Shown: positions 17,659 to 27,132, numbered from the stretch's first letter. The stretch is 64,000 bases of DNA from Celeribacter persicus (GCF_003050785.1 NZ_QAOH01000004.1:62001-126000), one strand, 5' to 3'. Translations and numbers: made by a program. Notes: a model not told the origin generated them from the sequence alone.

Positions 17659-19008
17659 TCAGTTGCTCCGGATCACATGCGCCCCAAGACCGGTCATGAG
17701 TTTTTCGAACACCGGGAAGGAGGTGGCAATCGGCCCGCCATCGTCGACACTCACCGGCTCGTGCGAGGCCATGCCGAGGATCAGGAAAGACATGGCGATA
17801 CGGTGATCGAGATGGGTCGCACAAGTCGCTCCGCCCCTGACCCCACCCGCACCAAGCCCATGCACGATCAGTGTGTCCTGATCTTCCTCGATCGCCACGC
17901 CACAGGCCTCAAGCCCACGCGCCATAGCGTCGATCCGGTCGCTTTCCTTGACCCGCAATTCCTTGACGCCGCGCATGGTCGTCATGCCCTCGGCATAGGC
18001 CGCAACAACCGAGAGAATCGGGTATTCGTCGATCATCGAAGCCGCGCGCTCCGGCGGCACCTCGATGCCTTTGAGCTTCGAGTATTTCACCCGCAGATCC
18101 GCCACAGGCTCCCCGCCCTCCTCGCGCTCGTTCTCGAAGGCGATGTCCGCACCCATTTCCCTGAGCGTCAGAAAGAGACCGTTGCGCGTCGGGTTCTGGC
18201 TCACACCCGGCACAAAGACCTCGGAGCCGGGAACGATCAGCGCGGCGCAGACCGGGAAGGCCGCCGAACTTGGATCGCGCGGCACGGCAACCTCTTGCGG
18301 TCTCAATTCGGGACGCCCGGTCAGCGTGATCTTGTTGTAGCCTTCGGGAGTCTTTTCCGTGATCAGTTCGGCACCGAACCCCACAAGCATCCGTTCGGTG
18401 TGATCGCGCGTTGCCTCCTTCTCGATGACAACCGTCTTGCCCGGCGCGTTCAGCCCGGCCAGAAGCACGGCGGATTTGACCTGTGCCGACGGCACCGGCG
18501 TCTGGTATTCGACCGGCACCGGATCGGAGGCACCCACCAGCGTCAACGGCAAACGACCGCCCGAGCGCCCAACGGATTGCGCCCCGAAGAGCGCCAGCGG
18601 CTCGGTCACCCGCGCCATGGGCCGTTTGCGCAGCGACCCGTCGCCGGTGAAGGTCGTGCAGAAATCATAGGTCGCGACACAGCCCATGATGAGCCGCACG
18701 CCGGTGCCGGAATTGCCGCAGTCGATCACATCCTCGGGCTCGGTAAAGCCACCAACGCCCACACCATGCACGGTCCATTCCCCCGCGCCCTCGCGCACCA
18801 CTTCCGCCCCGAGCGCCTGCATCGCCTTCGCGGTGTCGAGCACGTCCTCGCCTTCCAAAAGCCCGGTGATCCGCGTCTCGCCCACGGCCATCGCGCCAAA
18901 GATCAGCGCGCGATGCGAAATCGACTTGTCCCCCGGCACAGCAGCCGTGCCTTTCAAAGGACCGTTCTTGCGGGCGGTCATCGGGATCGGGGTGCTGTGG
19001 CTGGACAT
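17659..19008 (-). CDS. aroA: 3-phosphoshikimate 1-carboxyvinyltransferase (EPSP synthase)
   Basis: 449 residues; makes EPSP from shikimate-3-phosphate and PEP in the aromatic pathway. The two-domain fold is complete: [13 protein letters not shown] near residue 25, [20 protein letters not shown] near 48, [13 protein letters not shown] near 172, [11 protein letters not shown] near 196, and NPTRNG near 277. These match the class II (CP4-like) enzymes rather than class I. At the position where CP4 has Ala (GNAATG) this protein has Gly (CGNSGTG), the residue typical of glyphosate-sensitive enzymes. GAGGAGAG precedes the ATG. Confidence 0.96.
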   Translation of the reverse strand: MSSHSTPIPMTARKNGPLKGTAAVPGDKSISHRALIFGAMAVGETRITGLLEGEDVLDTAKAMQALGAEVVREGAGEWTVHGVGVGGFTEPEDVIDCGNSGTGVRLIMGCVATYDFCTTFTGDGSLRKRPMARVTEPLALFGAQSVGRSGGRLPLTLVGASDPVPVEYQTPVPSAQVKSAVLLAGLNAPGKTVVIEKEATRDHTERMLVGFGAELITEKTPEGYNKITLTGRPELRPQEVAVPRDPSSAAFPVCAALIVPGSEVFVPGVSQNPTRNGLFLTLREMGADIAFENEREEGGEPVADLRVKYSKLKGIEVPPERAASMIDEYPILSVVAAYAEGMTTMRGVKELRVKESDRIDAMARGLEACGVAIEEDQDTLIVHGLGAGGVRGGATCATHLDHRIAMSFLILGMASHEPVSVDDGGPIATSFPVFEKLMTGLGAHVIRSN

Positions 19009-19074
19009 GGGTAGCTCTCCTCACATTCTCGCCGACCTGATACCGCAAGCAGGGCAAGCGGTCTATCGGCTGTC

Positions 19075-19096
19075 TTCATTGCAGCCGAAATACTCA
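19075..19096 (-). repeat. Dispersed 3'-end motif, copy 2 (contains the trmB stop)
   Basis: Minus strand TGAGTATTTCGGCTGCAATG; the first TGA is the stop codon of trmB. Close to copies after trpF and fabI. Confidence 0.55.
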
Positions 19097-19813
19097 GACT
19101 TTTCTGAAGGTCATGTAATGCGGCGTCCGGCCTTCGCGGATCGCCTTTTGCTCGTAACGCGTCGAAATCCAGTCCGACCAGGGCTTGCGCCAGTCCTCCG
19201 GCCCCTCGGCCAGCCACTCGAACCCCGCCTTCGGCACCTCTTCCATTGTCTGACGCACATAATCGGGAATGTCGGTCGCCACGCGGAACTCCGCCCCGTC
19301 CTTCAACACGCGGTGAAGCGGTTCGAGATGCTCATCCGTCACGAAACGACGCCGATGATGGCGTTTTTTCGGCCATGGGTCGGGATAGTTCAGGAATGCC
19401 TTTTCGATGGAACCATCCGGCAACACGTCGAAGAGATCGCGCGCATCGCCCGCATGGATCGCGATATTATCGAACGGCCCCTCGCGGCGCATCTTGCCGA
19501 GGCACATCGCGACGCCGTTCACGAAAGGCTCACAACCGATGATGTAAACATCCGGGTAAGTCCGCGCCATGTGAACAAGGTGCTCGCCGCCACCGAAACC
19601 GATTTCCAGCCAGACAGGCTTGCCCGCAAAGCGCTTCGCCATGTCGATTTTGGCGCGCTCCGGGTTTTCCTCCCAGGACACACAACCGGGCGCGAGCCGG
19701 GGCAGATCCTCTTCGAGATACTCGACCTGCGCCTTGTTCAGCGTCTTGCCGTGAATACGACCGTAGAAATTGCGCCACGGTGCGCCGGATTTATGTGTCG
19801 TTTCCTCGGACAT
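19094..19813 (-). CDS. trmB: tRNA (guanine-N7-)-methyltransferase
   Basis: 239 residues. Methylates G46 in the variable loop of tRNAs using SAM. Visible motifs: SAM-binding VWLEIGFGGGEHLVHMA near residue 71, GCEPFVNGV (acidic residue for the ribose) near 94, AIHAGDARDLFDVLPDGS near 118, and YPDPWPKKRHHRRRF near 142, the signature of TrmB. AAGGGGG lies before the ATG. Its stop codon is part of a dispersed intergenic motif. It lies upstream of aroA on the same strand with an 85-bp gap. Confidence 0.95.
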   Translation of the reverse strand: MSEETTHKSGAPWRNFYGRIHGKTLNKAQVEYLEEDLPRLAPGCVSWEENPERAKIDMAKRFAGKPVWLEIGFGGGEHLVHMARTYPDVYIIGCEPFVNGVAMCLGKMRREGPFDNIAIHAGDARDLFDVLPDGSIEKAFLNYPDPWPKKRHHRRRFVTDEHLEPLHRVLKDGAEFRVATDIPDYVRQTMEEVPKAGFEWLAEGPEDWRKPWSDWISTRYEQKAIREGRTPHYMTFRKV

Positions 19814-19872
19814 CGAAGGCCCCCTTGGTTTTCAAGCCGGGCTTTTGCCAAGAAATCCGGCGCGGGGCAAGC

Positions 19873-20319
19873 TCAGGCCCGCTGAATCAGGAAAAGTCCA
19901 CCCGCCATCATAACCATCCCTGCGGCCCGTATCGCGGAAATCTGCATCCTTGCCGCCCCGAACAGACCGAAATGGTCGATCACGGCAGCCGAAAGAATCT
20001 GGCCGAGCAACACGAAAAACACCGCATTGCCGACACCGAAACGCGGCGCAATCGTGGTGATCGACAGGATGTAGAAGGCAAACAGGACGCCAGCGCAGAA
20101 CAGATACGCCGGCTGATGCAAAAGCGCGGAGAGCGGCACAGCAGGACCGAGCACAGCGCGATAGAGAAAGATCGAACTGAAAGCGACCACCGCGAACACA
20201 AGTGCGGCCAGCGCGGGCGAGCCGAGCCGCGCCCCGAGCTGGGCGTTCAGCGCGGCAAAAACCGGGATACCGATCCCGGCCAGAAGCATGACCAAAGGGT
20301 CTCTTAACGTGTCCGACAT
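19873..20319 (-). CDS. DMT-superfamily YdcZ-type (DUF606) membrane protein
   Basis: 148 residues with five hydrophobic segments; LLAGIGIPVFAALNAQLGARLGSP at the N-terminus and GAARMQISAIRAAGMVMMAGGLFLI at the C-terminus are typical of YdcZ, a half-size drug/metabolite-type transporter probably acting as a dimer. GGAGGAGGGAG precedes the ATG. Substrate unknown. It lies 59 bp upstream of trmB and downstream of queF on the same strand. Confidence 0.75.
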   Translation of the reverse strand: MSDTLRDPLVMLLAGIGIPVFAALNAQLGARLGSPALAALVFAVVAFSSIFLYRAVLGPAVPLSALLHQPAYLFCAGVLFAFYILSITTIAPRFGVGNAVFFVLLGQILSAAVIDHFGLFGAARMQISAIRAAGMVMMAGGLFLIQRA

Positions 20320-20355
20320 ATCTCCCTCCTCCCGGGATAGCGACCGCTTTGAAAC

Positions 20356-20820
20356 TTACCCCCGACCGCGATAGGGTGGCACACCCTGTTCCGGAATCCA
20401 GAGGTCTTTCGGCTCCGGCCCGGTGGCCCAGAACACGTCAATGGGAATGCCGCCGCGCGGATACCAATAGGCCCCGATGCGCAGCCATTCCGGGTCGAGC
20501 AATTCGGCCAGACGTTTGCCGATATAGACCGAACAATCCTCGTGGAACGCGCCGTGATTGCGGAAGGACCCGAGAAAAAGCTTGAGCGACTTGCTCTCCA
20601 CCAGCCATTTGCGCGGGATGTAGTCGATCATCAGATAGCCGAAATCCGGCTGGCCGGTCATCGGACAGAGCGAGGTGAATTCGGGCGCGGTGAACCGCGC
20701 CACATAACGCTCGCCTTCGTGGGTGTGCGGCACCCGTTCGAGCACCGCCTCTTCCGGACTGTTCGGCAAGGCCATCGTCCCGCCGAGTTGCGTCAGGCCG
20801 GAGGTATCCGTCTTAGGCAT
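20356..20820 (-). CDS. queF: NADPH-dependent 7-cyano-7-deazaguanine reductase
   Basis: 154 residues from MPKTDTSGL, preceded by AAGGAGACC. Reduces preQ0 to preQ1, a step in queuosine synthesis. The short (YkvM-type) QueF features are present: [17 protein letters not shown] with the catalytic Cys near residue 53 and Asp, [21 protein letters not shown] with the substrate Glu and His near 75-95, and a C-terminal PIDVFW. The ribosome site lies inside the end of the macro-domain gene, one base upstream, so the two are closely linked; metK is before them. Confidence 0.95.
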   Translation of the reverse strand: MPKTDTSGLTQLGGTMALPNSPEEAVLERVPHTHEGERYVARFTAPEFTSLCPMTGQPDFGYLMIDYIPRKWLVESKSLKLFLGSFRNHGAFHEDCSVYIGKRLAELLDPEWLRIGAYWYPRGGIPIDVFWATGPEPKDLWIPEQGVPPYRGRG

Positions 20821-20821
20821 G

Positions 20822-21322
20822 TCAGGTCTCCTTGTCCAAAGCCGCCTGCAAAATCGCGGCATCCGGGGCGGAAAAGGCGCAGAGCAACACCTCCATATCC
20901 TCCCACATCTTTTCACGCAGCGTCATCACCGCAATCTGCGCGGCAAGGGGCTTCGGAAAGCCGTAAACCCCGGTCGAAATTGCCGGAAAGGCCACGGAAC
21001 GGATCCTGCGCTCCCGCACGACCCTCAGGCTTTCATGGTAACAGGAGGCAAGCGTCGTATCCTCCCCCCGATCGCCACCGCGCCAGACCGGCCCGACCGT
21101 ATGGATCACGTAACGCGCCTTGAGATCGTAGCCCCCGGTCAGTTTCGCCTGGCCCGGAAGACAGCCGCCCAAGGTCCGGCATTCCGCCAGAAGACCCGGC
21201 CCTGCCGCGCGATGAATGGCCCCGTCGACACCGCCACCGCCCAGAAGCGTGGAATTGGCCGCATTGACCACGGCCTCGACATCCAGATCTGTGATCGAGC
21301 CGGTGACGACGCGAAAGGTCAT
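20822..21322 (-). CDS. Macro-domain protein (O-acetyl-ADP-ribose deacetylase type)
   Basis: 166 residues from [13 protein letters not shown]. One complete macro domain: [27 protein letters not shown] (about 15-41), [22 protein letters not shown], and the late [13 protein letters not shown] (about 110-122). The NAAN and GGGGVDGAI loops match MacroD/YmdB deacetylases that hydrolyse O-acetyl-ADP-ribose or mono-ADP-ribose on proteins. Its ATG overlaps the metK stop (TGATG), so it is translationally coupled to metK and is likely under the same riboswitch. queF follows. Confidence 0.9.
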   Translation of the reverse strand: MTFRVVTGSITDLDVEAVVNAANSTLLGGGGVDGAIHRAAGPGLLAECRTLGGCLPGQAKLTGGYDLKARYVIHTVGPVWRGGDRGEDTTLASCYHESLRVVRERRIRSVAFPAISTGVYGFPKPLAAQIAVMTLREKMWEDMEVLLCAFSAPDAAILQAALDKET

Positions 21323-22515
21323 CAAACGGCTTTCGCCAGTGTCGCAGCCAGATCGGTGCGCTCCCAACTGAACCCGCCATCGGCCTCCGGCGCACGCCCG
21401 AAATGCCCATAGGCCGCAGTGCGCTGATAGATCGGTTTGTTGAGCTGCAACTGTGTGCGAATGCCGCGCGGCGTCAGGCGGAAGCCCAGCGTGTCGGGAT
21501 CGGCCAGAACCGCCTCGATGCGGGCGGCATCGACCGTACCCGTGTCATGCAGATCGGCATAGATCGACAGCGGCTCCGCCACACCGATGGCATAGGAAAG
21601 CTGGATCGTGCATTTCTCCGCCAGCCCCGCAGCCACAACGTTCTTCGCGAGATAACGGGCGGCATAGGCGGCAGAGCGATCCACCTTGGTCGGGTCCTTG
21701 CCGGAGAACGCGCCGCCACCATGGGGGGCCGCGCCACCGTAAGTGTCCACGATGATCTTGCGTCCGGTCAGACCCGCATCGCCATCGGGACCGCCGATCA
21801 CGAATTTTCCGGTCGGATTGACGTGCCAGACCGTATTCGCAGTGAGCCAGCCCTCGGGCAGCACCTCCTCGATATAGGGGGTCACAATGGCGCGCACGTC
21901 GGCGGAACTCAGGTTCTCGTCGAGGTGCTGGGTCGAAAGCACGAGAGAGGTCACCTCGACCGGTTTGCCATCGCGATACCGCACGGAGAGCTGCGCCTTG
22001 GCATCGGGACCGAGCGCCGGTTCCATGCCGTTCTTGCGCACTTCGGCCAGACGCCGCAGGATCGCATGCGAATACTGGATCGGCGCGGGCATAAGCGCCT
22101 CGGTCTCGTTGGTCGCGAAGCCGAACATGATGCCCTGATCGCCCGCACCCTCGTCCTTGTCCGCGGCCGCATCGACACCCTGTGCGATATGGGCAGACTG
22201 TTCGTGCAGGTAGTTCTGCACCTTCAGCGTCTGCCAGTGGAACTTGTCCTGCTCATAACCGATGTCGCGCACGCAGTCGCGCACGATACCGTCCACTTTG
22301 TCCATATAGGCGTGCAGCTTGTCCTTGTCCGACAGCCCCACCTCGCCACCGATCACCACGAGATTGGTGGTTGCGAAGGTCTCGCAGGCCACGCGCGCCT
22401 CCGGCTCCTCGGCGATAAACGCGTCGAGGACGGCATCGGAAATCCGGTCGCAGACCTTATCGGGGTGGCCCTCGGAAACCGATTCCGAAGTGAAAACGTA
22501 ATCTTTGCGGGACAT
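21322..22515 (-). CDS. metK: S-adenosylmethionine synthetase
   Basis: 397 residues. Makes SAM from methionine and ATP. Motifs: [18 protein letters not shown] near residue 12, [12 protein letters not shown] near 124, and [23 protein letters not shown] near 260. It is headed by a SAM/SAH riboswitch whose last segment includes the Shine-Dalgarno (22524-22571), giving feedback from its own product. The macro-domain gene overlaps its stop and queF follows, so the riboswitch probably controls all three. Confidence 0.97.
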   Translation of the reverse strand: MSRKDYVFTSESVSEGHPDKVCDRISDAVLDAFIAEEPEARVACETFATTNLVVIGGEVGLSDKDKLHAYMDKVDGIVRDCVRDIGYEQDKFHWQTLKVQNYLHEQSAHIAQGVDAAADKDEGAGDQGIMFGFATNETEALMPAPIQYSHAILRRLAEVRKNGMEPALGPDAKAQLSVRYRDGKPVEVTSLVLSTQHLDENLSSADVRAIVTPYIEEVLPEGWLTANTVWHVNPTGKFVIGGPDGDAGLTGRKIIVDTYGGAAPHGGGAFSGKDPTKVDRSAAYAARYLAKNVVAAGLAEKCTIQLSYAIGVAEPLSIYADLHDTGTVDAARIEAVLADPDTLGFRLTPRGIRTQLQLNKPIYQRTAAYGHFGRAPEADGGFSWERTDLAATLAKAV

Positions 22516-22523
22516 GGGGGTCG

Positions 22524-22571
22524 TGCTCCATTGGGTTATGATACCCGCACGTCAGGAAGCCGTTGTGCGGG
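22524..22571 (-). promoter_or_regulatory. SAM/SAH riboswitch of metK
   Basis: Minus strand, in the metK leader. Stem P1 is CCGCAC (22565-22570 region) with GUGCGG; between its arms lies the conserved block AACGGCUUCCUGACG, and after a spacer the conserved AAUGGAGCA, whose GGAG is the metK Shine-Dalgarno about ten bases before the ATG. This matches the SAM/SAH class (env9b-type sequence) by eye, including the pseudoknot segment. The class is known from Rhodobacterales metK leaders; SAM or SAH binding hides the ribosome site. Confidence 0.9.
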
Positions 22572-22610
22572 CCTTTGATTTAAATGCGATATAACCCGCT
22601 CCGGGAAGGG

Positions 22611-24113
22611 TCAATCGGTTTTTCTGCCGCGCCTCAGGGTTGTGGCGATCCCCCCAGCGAACACCAGAAGGATTAAGAAGACCAAAACAGGCGCTTCCTT
22701 GAGCCGCACATAAGGTGTCGCGGCAAGTGCCCCGGGGAGATCGGCGGTGAAAGCTCCGGACGTGCCCAGAGGGATCGCGGCCCGCACCCCGCCGCGTGCG
22801 TCGATCAGTGCGGAAATCCCGGTATTGGCAGCACGCACCATCGGCAAGCCGGTCTCGATCGCGCGAAAGCGCGCCTGTGCCAGCGCCTGTTGCGGGCCGG
22901 AGAATGTGCCGAACCACGCATCATTGGTCATCTGCAACAACCAGTCGGGGCGGGTTTCGGTACGCAGATCGCGGGGGAAGATTGCCTCGTAACAGATCAG
23001 TGGCAGGGCATGGCCGAGCGCGCCCATATCCATCAGATGCGGGCCAGGACCGGCGGAATAGCCATAGCCGTTCTGCGCCGTGAAAGCCCGCAAACCGATA
23101 CGCTCAAGCAACCAGGGCATTGGCATGTATTCCCCGAAGGGCACGAGATGATGCTTGTCATAGAGATCGACGACCCGGCCCTGCTCATCCAACAGCACCG
23201 CCGTGTTGTAGCCGCGCATGCCATCCACCCGATTGAGCCCGACCACAGCCCGTGCAGGCGCGGCAGTGGCCGCGATCTCGGCCAGTTCGGGACCGGCGGC
23301 ATAAAGCGGCACGGCGACCGAGGTTTCCGGCCAGATCACCAGATCGGCCCCCTCCGGTGGAGTGACGGACAGGGCGCGTTGGTAGAATTGCCCAATATAC
23401 TCCGGGTGCCATTTCAGATGCTGCGGCGCGTTGGGTTGCACCACGCGAATGGCATGGTCCCGATCCGGTGGCAAGGGCGCGGACTGGCGTTGGAAACCAA
23501 TAAGAAAAGCCGCTGCGAACAGTACGACGGCGAGCGCACCAATGCGCAGGGAGCGTTTCAGTACGGCATGGGCCAATAGCGCAGCAAAGGCGAAACTCAA
23601 CGCGGTCAAGCCGTAGGGGCCGATGAAAGCAGAAAGCTGCGCCAGCGGGGTATCGAGCCAGATATAGCCGGGCATCGCCCAAGGAAAGCCGGTGAAGATA
23701 TGGCCGCGCAGGAGCTCAGCCGCCCCCCAGAATCCGGCAAGTCCCGGCAGCCCGGTCTTGAGTATTTTCGCCAAGAAGAAGGCCAAAGCCCAGAACAGCG
23801 CCAGACCGCCCGCCATAAAGAACAGCGCAAAGGGGATCATCCAGCCGTCGCGCATCGGCTCGACGAGGAAGGGGTTCACAATCCAGTTGAACGAAATGAG
23901 GAAGGTGGAAAACCCGACCAGCCAGCCGCGCAGAGCGGCCTGCCCGGGCGTGAGCGCCATGCGCCAGGTGACCGCCGCCATCACAAGCCCCGCCAGCGCC
24001 ATCGGCCAGAAGCCCAAAGGCGCCTGTCCTGCGGCGATCATGAACCCCGCGCTGAGAGCGAAGGCCCGGGGCGGCGTCAGCACGCGCCGAAACCACGACA
24101 GGCGGGGTTTCAT
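22611..24113 (-). CDS. lnt: Apolipoprotein N-acyltransferase
   Basis: 500 residues: six or seven membrane segments in the first 210 residues, then a periplasmic nitrilase domain. It adds the third acyl chain to lipoproteins. The catalytic triad is visible: Glu in VIWPETSVAVPL (near 264), Lys in YDKHHLVPFGEYM (near 326), Cys in LICYEAIFPRDLR (near 378). A final membrane helix closes the protein. It lies three bases after corC, in the usual phoH-ybeY-corC-lnt order, and upstream of metK. Confidence 0.95.
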   Translation of the reverse strand: MKPRLSWFRRVLTPPRAFALSAGFMIAAGQAPLGFWPMALAGLVMAAVTWRMALTPGQAALRGWLVGFSTFLISFNWIVNPFLVEPMRDGWMIPFALFFMAGGLALFWALAFFLAKILKTGLPGLAGFWGAAELLRGHIFTGFPWAMPGYIWLDTPLAQLSAFIGPYGLTALSFAFAALLAHAVLKRSLRIGALAVVLFAAAFLIGFQRQSAPLPPDRDHAIRVVQPNAPQHLKWHPEYIGQFYQRALSVTPPEGADLVIWPETSVAVPLYAAGPELAEIAATAAPARAVVGLNRVDGMRGYNTAVLLDEQGRVVDLYDKHHLVPFGEYMPMPWLLERIGLRAFTAQNGYGYSAGPGPHLMDMGALGHALPLICYEAIFPRDLRTETRPDWLLQMTNDAWFGTFSGPQQALAQARFRAIETGLPMVRAANTGISALIDARGGVRAAIPLGTSGAFTADLPGALAATPYVRLKEAPVLVFLILLVFAGGIATTLRRGRKTD

Positions 24114-24116
24114 GGA

Positions 24117-25049
24117 TCAGGCCTCGGCTTTCGGTTTCACGGCAGAGGGCAGACGCACGCGGATGCGCTTGATCCGGCGCGGGTCGGCATCGACGATCTC
24201 GAACTCGGCCCCCGACGGATGCGGGATCACCTCACCCCGCGCTGGCACCCGCCCCGAGAGCAGAAAGACGAGACCGCCCAGAGTGTCGATCTCTTCTTCG
24301 TCCTCTTCGTCGGTCAGACGCATGCCGATGGCCGCCTCGAACTCGTCGAGCGGGGCCTTGGCCTGTGCGATGAACACGCCGGGCGCGGATTGGGTCCAGA
24401 ACACATCCTCGTCTATGTCGTGCTCGTCCTCGATCTCGCCGATCACCTGTTCAACGAGATCTTCGAGCGTCACAAGCCCATCCACACCGCCGTATTCGTC
24501 GATCACCAGCGCCATATGCATACGCTCCGTCTGCATCTTTTGCAGCAGCACACCGATGGGCATCGAGGGCGGCGCATAAAGCAGCGGGCGCAGCATCTTG
24601 CGTAGATTGAACCGCTCCCCCTTGCCGTTGAAGCCATGGGTGAGCGCAAAATCCTTGAGGTGCACAAGGCCTACGGGCGTGTCCAGCGTGCCTTTATAGA
24701 CCGGCAAACGGGTCATGCCGCTTTCGCGGAACACCTCCACCAGATCGTCTTTCTTGATGTCGGTCGGCACCGCAACGATTTCCGCTTTCGGAATCGCTAC
24801 GTCATCGACCCGCATCCGGCGCAGGTTGACCATGCCGGGGCGTTGCACGGGCTGAGGCTGAACCATAGAAGGGCTCGCCCCGGCCAAGGCAGATGTATCG
24901 GAGGGTTTGGCGGAAAATGCCGCCTTCATTCGGTCGAACCAGCCAGAGGGTTTGCGCCCGTTCCGGCGCGTTCGGCTCTGCGGTCTACTTATAGGGTCGA
25001 ACGGCGCGCTCTGCGCTGCCGTAGAAGACCCAGGCTCGGTGTCGCCCAT
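24117..25049 (-). CDS. corC: CorC/HlyC-type CBS-domain protein
   Basis: 310 residues, soluble form without a membrane DUF21 domain. Two CBS domains are visible (about residues 75-200: RVDDVAIPKAEIVAVP, VFRESGMTRLPVYKGTLDTPVGLVHLKD, and HMALVIDEYGGVDGLVTLEDLVEQVIGEIEDEHD), followed by the acidic CorC_HlyC transporter-associated domain. CorC is linked to magnesium and cobalt efflux; in this gene order it may instead support Lnt and envelope function. AAAGGA precedes the ATG. Confidence 0.88.
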   Translation of the reverse strand: MGDTEPGSSTAAQSAPFDPISRPQSRTRRNGRKPSGWFDRMKAAFSAKPSDTSALAGASPSMVQPQPVQRPGMVNLRRMRVDDVAIPKAEIVAVPTDIKKDDLVEVFRESGMTRLPVYKGTLDTPVGLVHLKDFALTHGFNGKGERFNLRKMLRPLLYAPPSMPIGVLLQKMQTERMHMALVIDEYGGVDGLVTLEDLVEQVIGEIEDEHDIDEDVFWTQSAPGVFIAQAKAPLDEFEAAIGMRLTDEEDEEEIDTLGGLVFLLSGRVPARGEVIPHPSGAEFEIVDADPRRIKRIRVRLPSAVKPKAEA

Positions 25050-25090
25050 GCGTCCTTTCCAATATGAACCGGTCTTGTCCGACCGTTCGC

Positions 25091-25579
25091 CTAATATGGG
25101 TCCTTGAGCCCCATGGTTGCAAGTATCTCGACTTCGGTACCTTCCATAATTTCTGCATCCCTGTCGGTTATGTGATCATAACCCAACAGGTGTAACAGAC
25201 CATGAACAAGCAAATGGGTGACGTGATCGGCAAAGCTCTTGCCCTGTTCCCCAGCTTCGCGGACACAGGTCTCATAGGCAATCGCGATATCGCCAAGCTC
25301 GATCGAACCGTCGAAATCGGGTTCCGGCAGGGGCGGACGCTCGCCGGGCGTCGCGCGTTCCTCTGCGGGCCAGGAGAGCACGTTCGTGGCCTTGTCCTTT
25401 TCCCGGAAACCCGCATTCAGAACCTTGATCCGCGCATCGTCGCAGGCCAGAATCGAACCTTCGCACAATTCGGCATCGAGCCCGAGATAGCTGAGCGTTG
25501 CAGTCTCGGCGTCGGTCACCAAGGCCTCAAGCCCCGCCACCTCCCAGCGGTCGTCCTCAAAGATCACTTCAACGGCCAT
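25091..25579 (-). CDS. ybeY: Endoribonuclease YbeY
   Basis: 162 residues from MAVEVIFEDDRW, preceded by GGAGG. A zinc-dependent RNase for 16S rRNA 3'-end maturation and 70S quality control. The zinc motif HLLVHGLLHLLGYDH (His-X3-His-X5-His) is intact near residues 122-136. In-frame sequence further upstream overlaps phoH and is not part of the family. It lies 19 bp after phoH and 41 bp before corC. Confidence 0.95.
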   Translation of the reverse strand: MAVEVIFEDDRWEVAGLEALVTDAETATLSYLGLDAELCEGSILACDDARIKVLNAGFREKDKATNVLSWPAEERATPGERPPLPEPDFDGSIELGDIAIAYETCVREAGEQGKSFADHVTHLLVHGLLHLLGYDHITDRDAEIMEGTEVEILATMGLKDPY

Positions 25580-25598
25580 CCGGCCCTCCGACTTGCGT

Positions 25599-26609
25599 TT
25601 ATTGCGCTTCGTCGGCCTCATACGCCTCGATGATCGCGGCGACAAGCGGGTGACGCACCACGTCTTTCGAGGTGAAGTAGTTGAAGGCGATATTCGGCAG
25701 ACCGGCCAGAATGCGCTCGGCATCGCGCAAACCCGACTGCACCCCACGCGGCAGGTCCACCTGAGAGCGGTCGCCCGTGATCACCATGCGCGACCCTTCT
25801 CCCAAACGGGTCAGGAACATTTTCATCTGCATGGTGGTGGCGTTCTGCGCCTCGTCAAGCACCACGAAAGCGCGCGAAAGCGTCCGGCCCCGCATGAAGG
25901 CTAGAGGTGCAATCTCGATGGTCTTTTCCTCCCGCATTTTCTGCACCTGCTTGGCGGGGATGAAATCGTTCAGGGCATCGTAAAGCGGCTGCATATAGGG
26001 ATCGACTTTTTCATCCTGAGTGCCCGGCAGAAAGCCGAGACGTTCACCCGCCTCGACCGCAGGGCGCGACAGGATGATCCGGTCGACATGGCCGTTGATC
26101 AGCATGTTCACCCCCACGGCCACGGCAAGATAGGTCTTGCCCGTCCCCGCCGGGCCGATGCCAAAGGCCAGTTCGTGTTTGAACAGGTTGGTAACATATT
26201 CCTTCTGCGCCGCCGTGCGCGGTTCCACGAGTTTCTTGCGGGTCTTGATCTCGACCTCGCCACCGCGGAACATCTCCATCTGATCGCCCGGCAACCCCTT
26301 GTCGCTTTCGCTTTCCCCCATCCGGATCATGCCGTCGATGTCGCCCGGCTCGATCTCGCGACCCGCTTCGAGTTTGCCGTAAAGATCCTGCAAAACAGCG
26401 GAGGCACGGCCCCGGGCACTCCCGGTCCCCATGACGGACAACATATTGCCCCGTCGGACAATCTGGACTTCGAGCTTGTGTTCGATTTGAGCGAGGTTCC
26501 GGTCGAACTCTCCGCACAGGTCTATGAGCAACCTGTTGTCATGGAATTCGAGAAGCGTTTCGTGGACTGCGTCCTGCGATTTCGGGGGGGTCAACGCGCT
26601 CAGGCCCAA
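25599..26609 (-). CDS. phoH: PhoH-family ATPase (probable RNA helicase/ATPase)
   Basis: 336 residues if begun at TTG 26609, which has GGAGA six bases before it; no ATG fits, and an earlier GTG (26684) has no clear ribosome site. P-loop FGIGPAGTGKTYLAVAVG near residue 138; Walker B AFVVLDEAQNATTMQM near 242; TGDRSQVDLPRG near 272. The N-terminal 100 residues carry a KH-like RNA-binding module (LVQ..HKLEVQIVRRGNMLSVMG). It is coupled to ybeY, a partner in rRNA processing. Confidence 0.9.
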   Translation of the reverse strand: MGLSALTPPKSQDAVHETLLEFHDNRLLIDLCGEFDRNLAQIEHKLEVQIVRRGNMLSVMGTGSARGRASAVLQDLYGKLEAGREIEPGDIDGMIRMGESESDKGLPGDQMEMFRGGEVEIKTRKKLVEPRTAAQKEYVTNLFKHELAFGIGPAGTGKTYLAVAVGVNMLINGHVDRIILSRPAVEAGERLGFLPGTQDEKVDPYMQPLYDALNDFIPAKQVQKMREEKTIEIAPLAFMRGRTLSRAFVVLDEAQNATTMQMKMFLTRLGEGSRMVITGDRSQVDLPRGVQSGLRDAERILAGLPNIAFNYFTSKDVVRHPLVAAIIEAYEADEAQ

Positions 26610-26749
26610 ATATTGTCTCCGACTCTGGAATGGCTCCTGAGTCTGATGGTGCCAAGGGATAGGGCTTCTGGCAAGCAGGGACACAAAATCTTCGCAATTG
26701 CCCCGGCAGGAACTTGCCTAAAAAATAGCGCTGCGCTCAATAATTCACC

Positions 26750-26782
26750 AAAAAGGATGCGACCGCCCCAAGGGACGGCCGC
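26750..26782 (-). terminator. Intrinsic terminator after the small lipoprotein gene
   Basis: Read leftwards: an 11-bp stem (26772-26782 with 26759-26769, two G-U pairs) followed by ATCCTTTTTGG, 26 bases after the stop at 26808. It separates the lipoprotein gene from phoH. Confidence 0.75.
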
Positions 26783-26807
26783 AACATGCAAAGACAGCAG
26801 ACACAGA

Positions 26808-27122
26808 TCAGATCGGATCGCCGAAGCTCGACCCACCTTTATAAGGTCCGACGGCGGTGTTCGGCGCCGCCGTGCCGGAGCAGACCGGCATACCGTATTT
26901 GTCCACACGCGGGGACAGGTATCCCTCGACACCATCGTCGATGATCCAGTGATCGCAGCCCTCCGGGTCGATCCAAATCCCGGCAACCAAGGTCGACAGA
27001 TGCTTGCTATCGAAACCACGGTCCACAGTTTTGTCTTTCTTGTGGCTTTCGTACATGCCGTTGTCACAAGCCGCCAGAGCAAGAGGGGCAGCCAAAAGAG
27101 CGATGAGTTTCACAACCTTCAT
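26808..27122 (-). CDS. Small lipoprotein sharing a domain with the neighbouring OmpA-type protein
   Basis: 104 residues. A lipoprotein signal peptide ends in LALAAC (lipobox, Cys near 19), so it should be lipid-anchored. The rest is one small domain of about 45 residues with the core IWIDPEGCDHWIIDDGVEGY and a second Cys 16 residues later, then a Gly/Pro tail. The same core is in the N-terminal part of the OmpA-type gene 10 bases upstream, so the two probably arose from one domain and act together at the outer membrane or peptidoglycan. Function of the domain is unknown. Confidence 0.75.
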   Translation of the reverse strand: MKVVKLIALLAAPLALAACDNGMYESHKKDKTVDRGFDSKHLSTLVAGIWIDPEGCDHWIIDDGVEGYLSPRVDKYGMPVCSGTAAPNTAVGPYKGGSSFGDPI

Positions 27123-27132
27123 AGCGGCCTCC

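Noticed and set aside
17659-19008. aroA as a naturally glyphosate-tolerant CP4-type gene
   Set aside because: The decisive position is Gly as in sensitive enzymes, so tolerance cannot be claimed from sequence.
17335-19014. A 559-codon ORF on the plus strand
   Set aside because: Antisense of cmk and aroA, which have intact active-site motifs.
23758-23775. A further copy of the GAGTATTT motif
   Set aside because: It lies inside lnt coding sequence and the match stops after the core, so it is chance.
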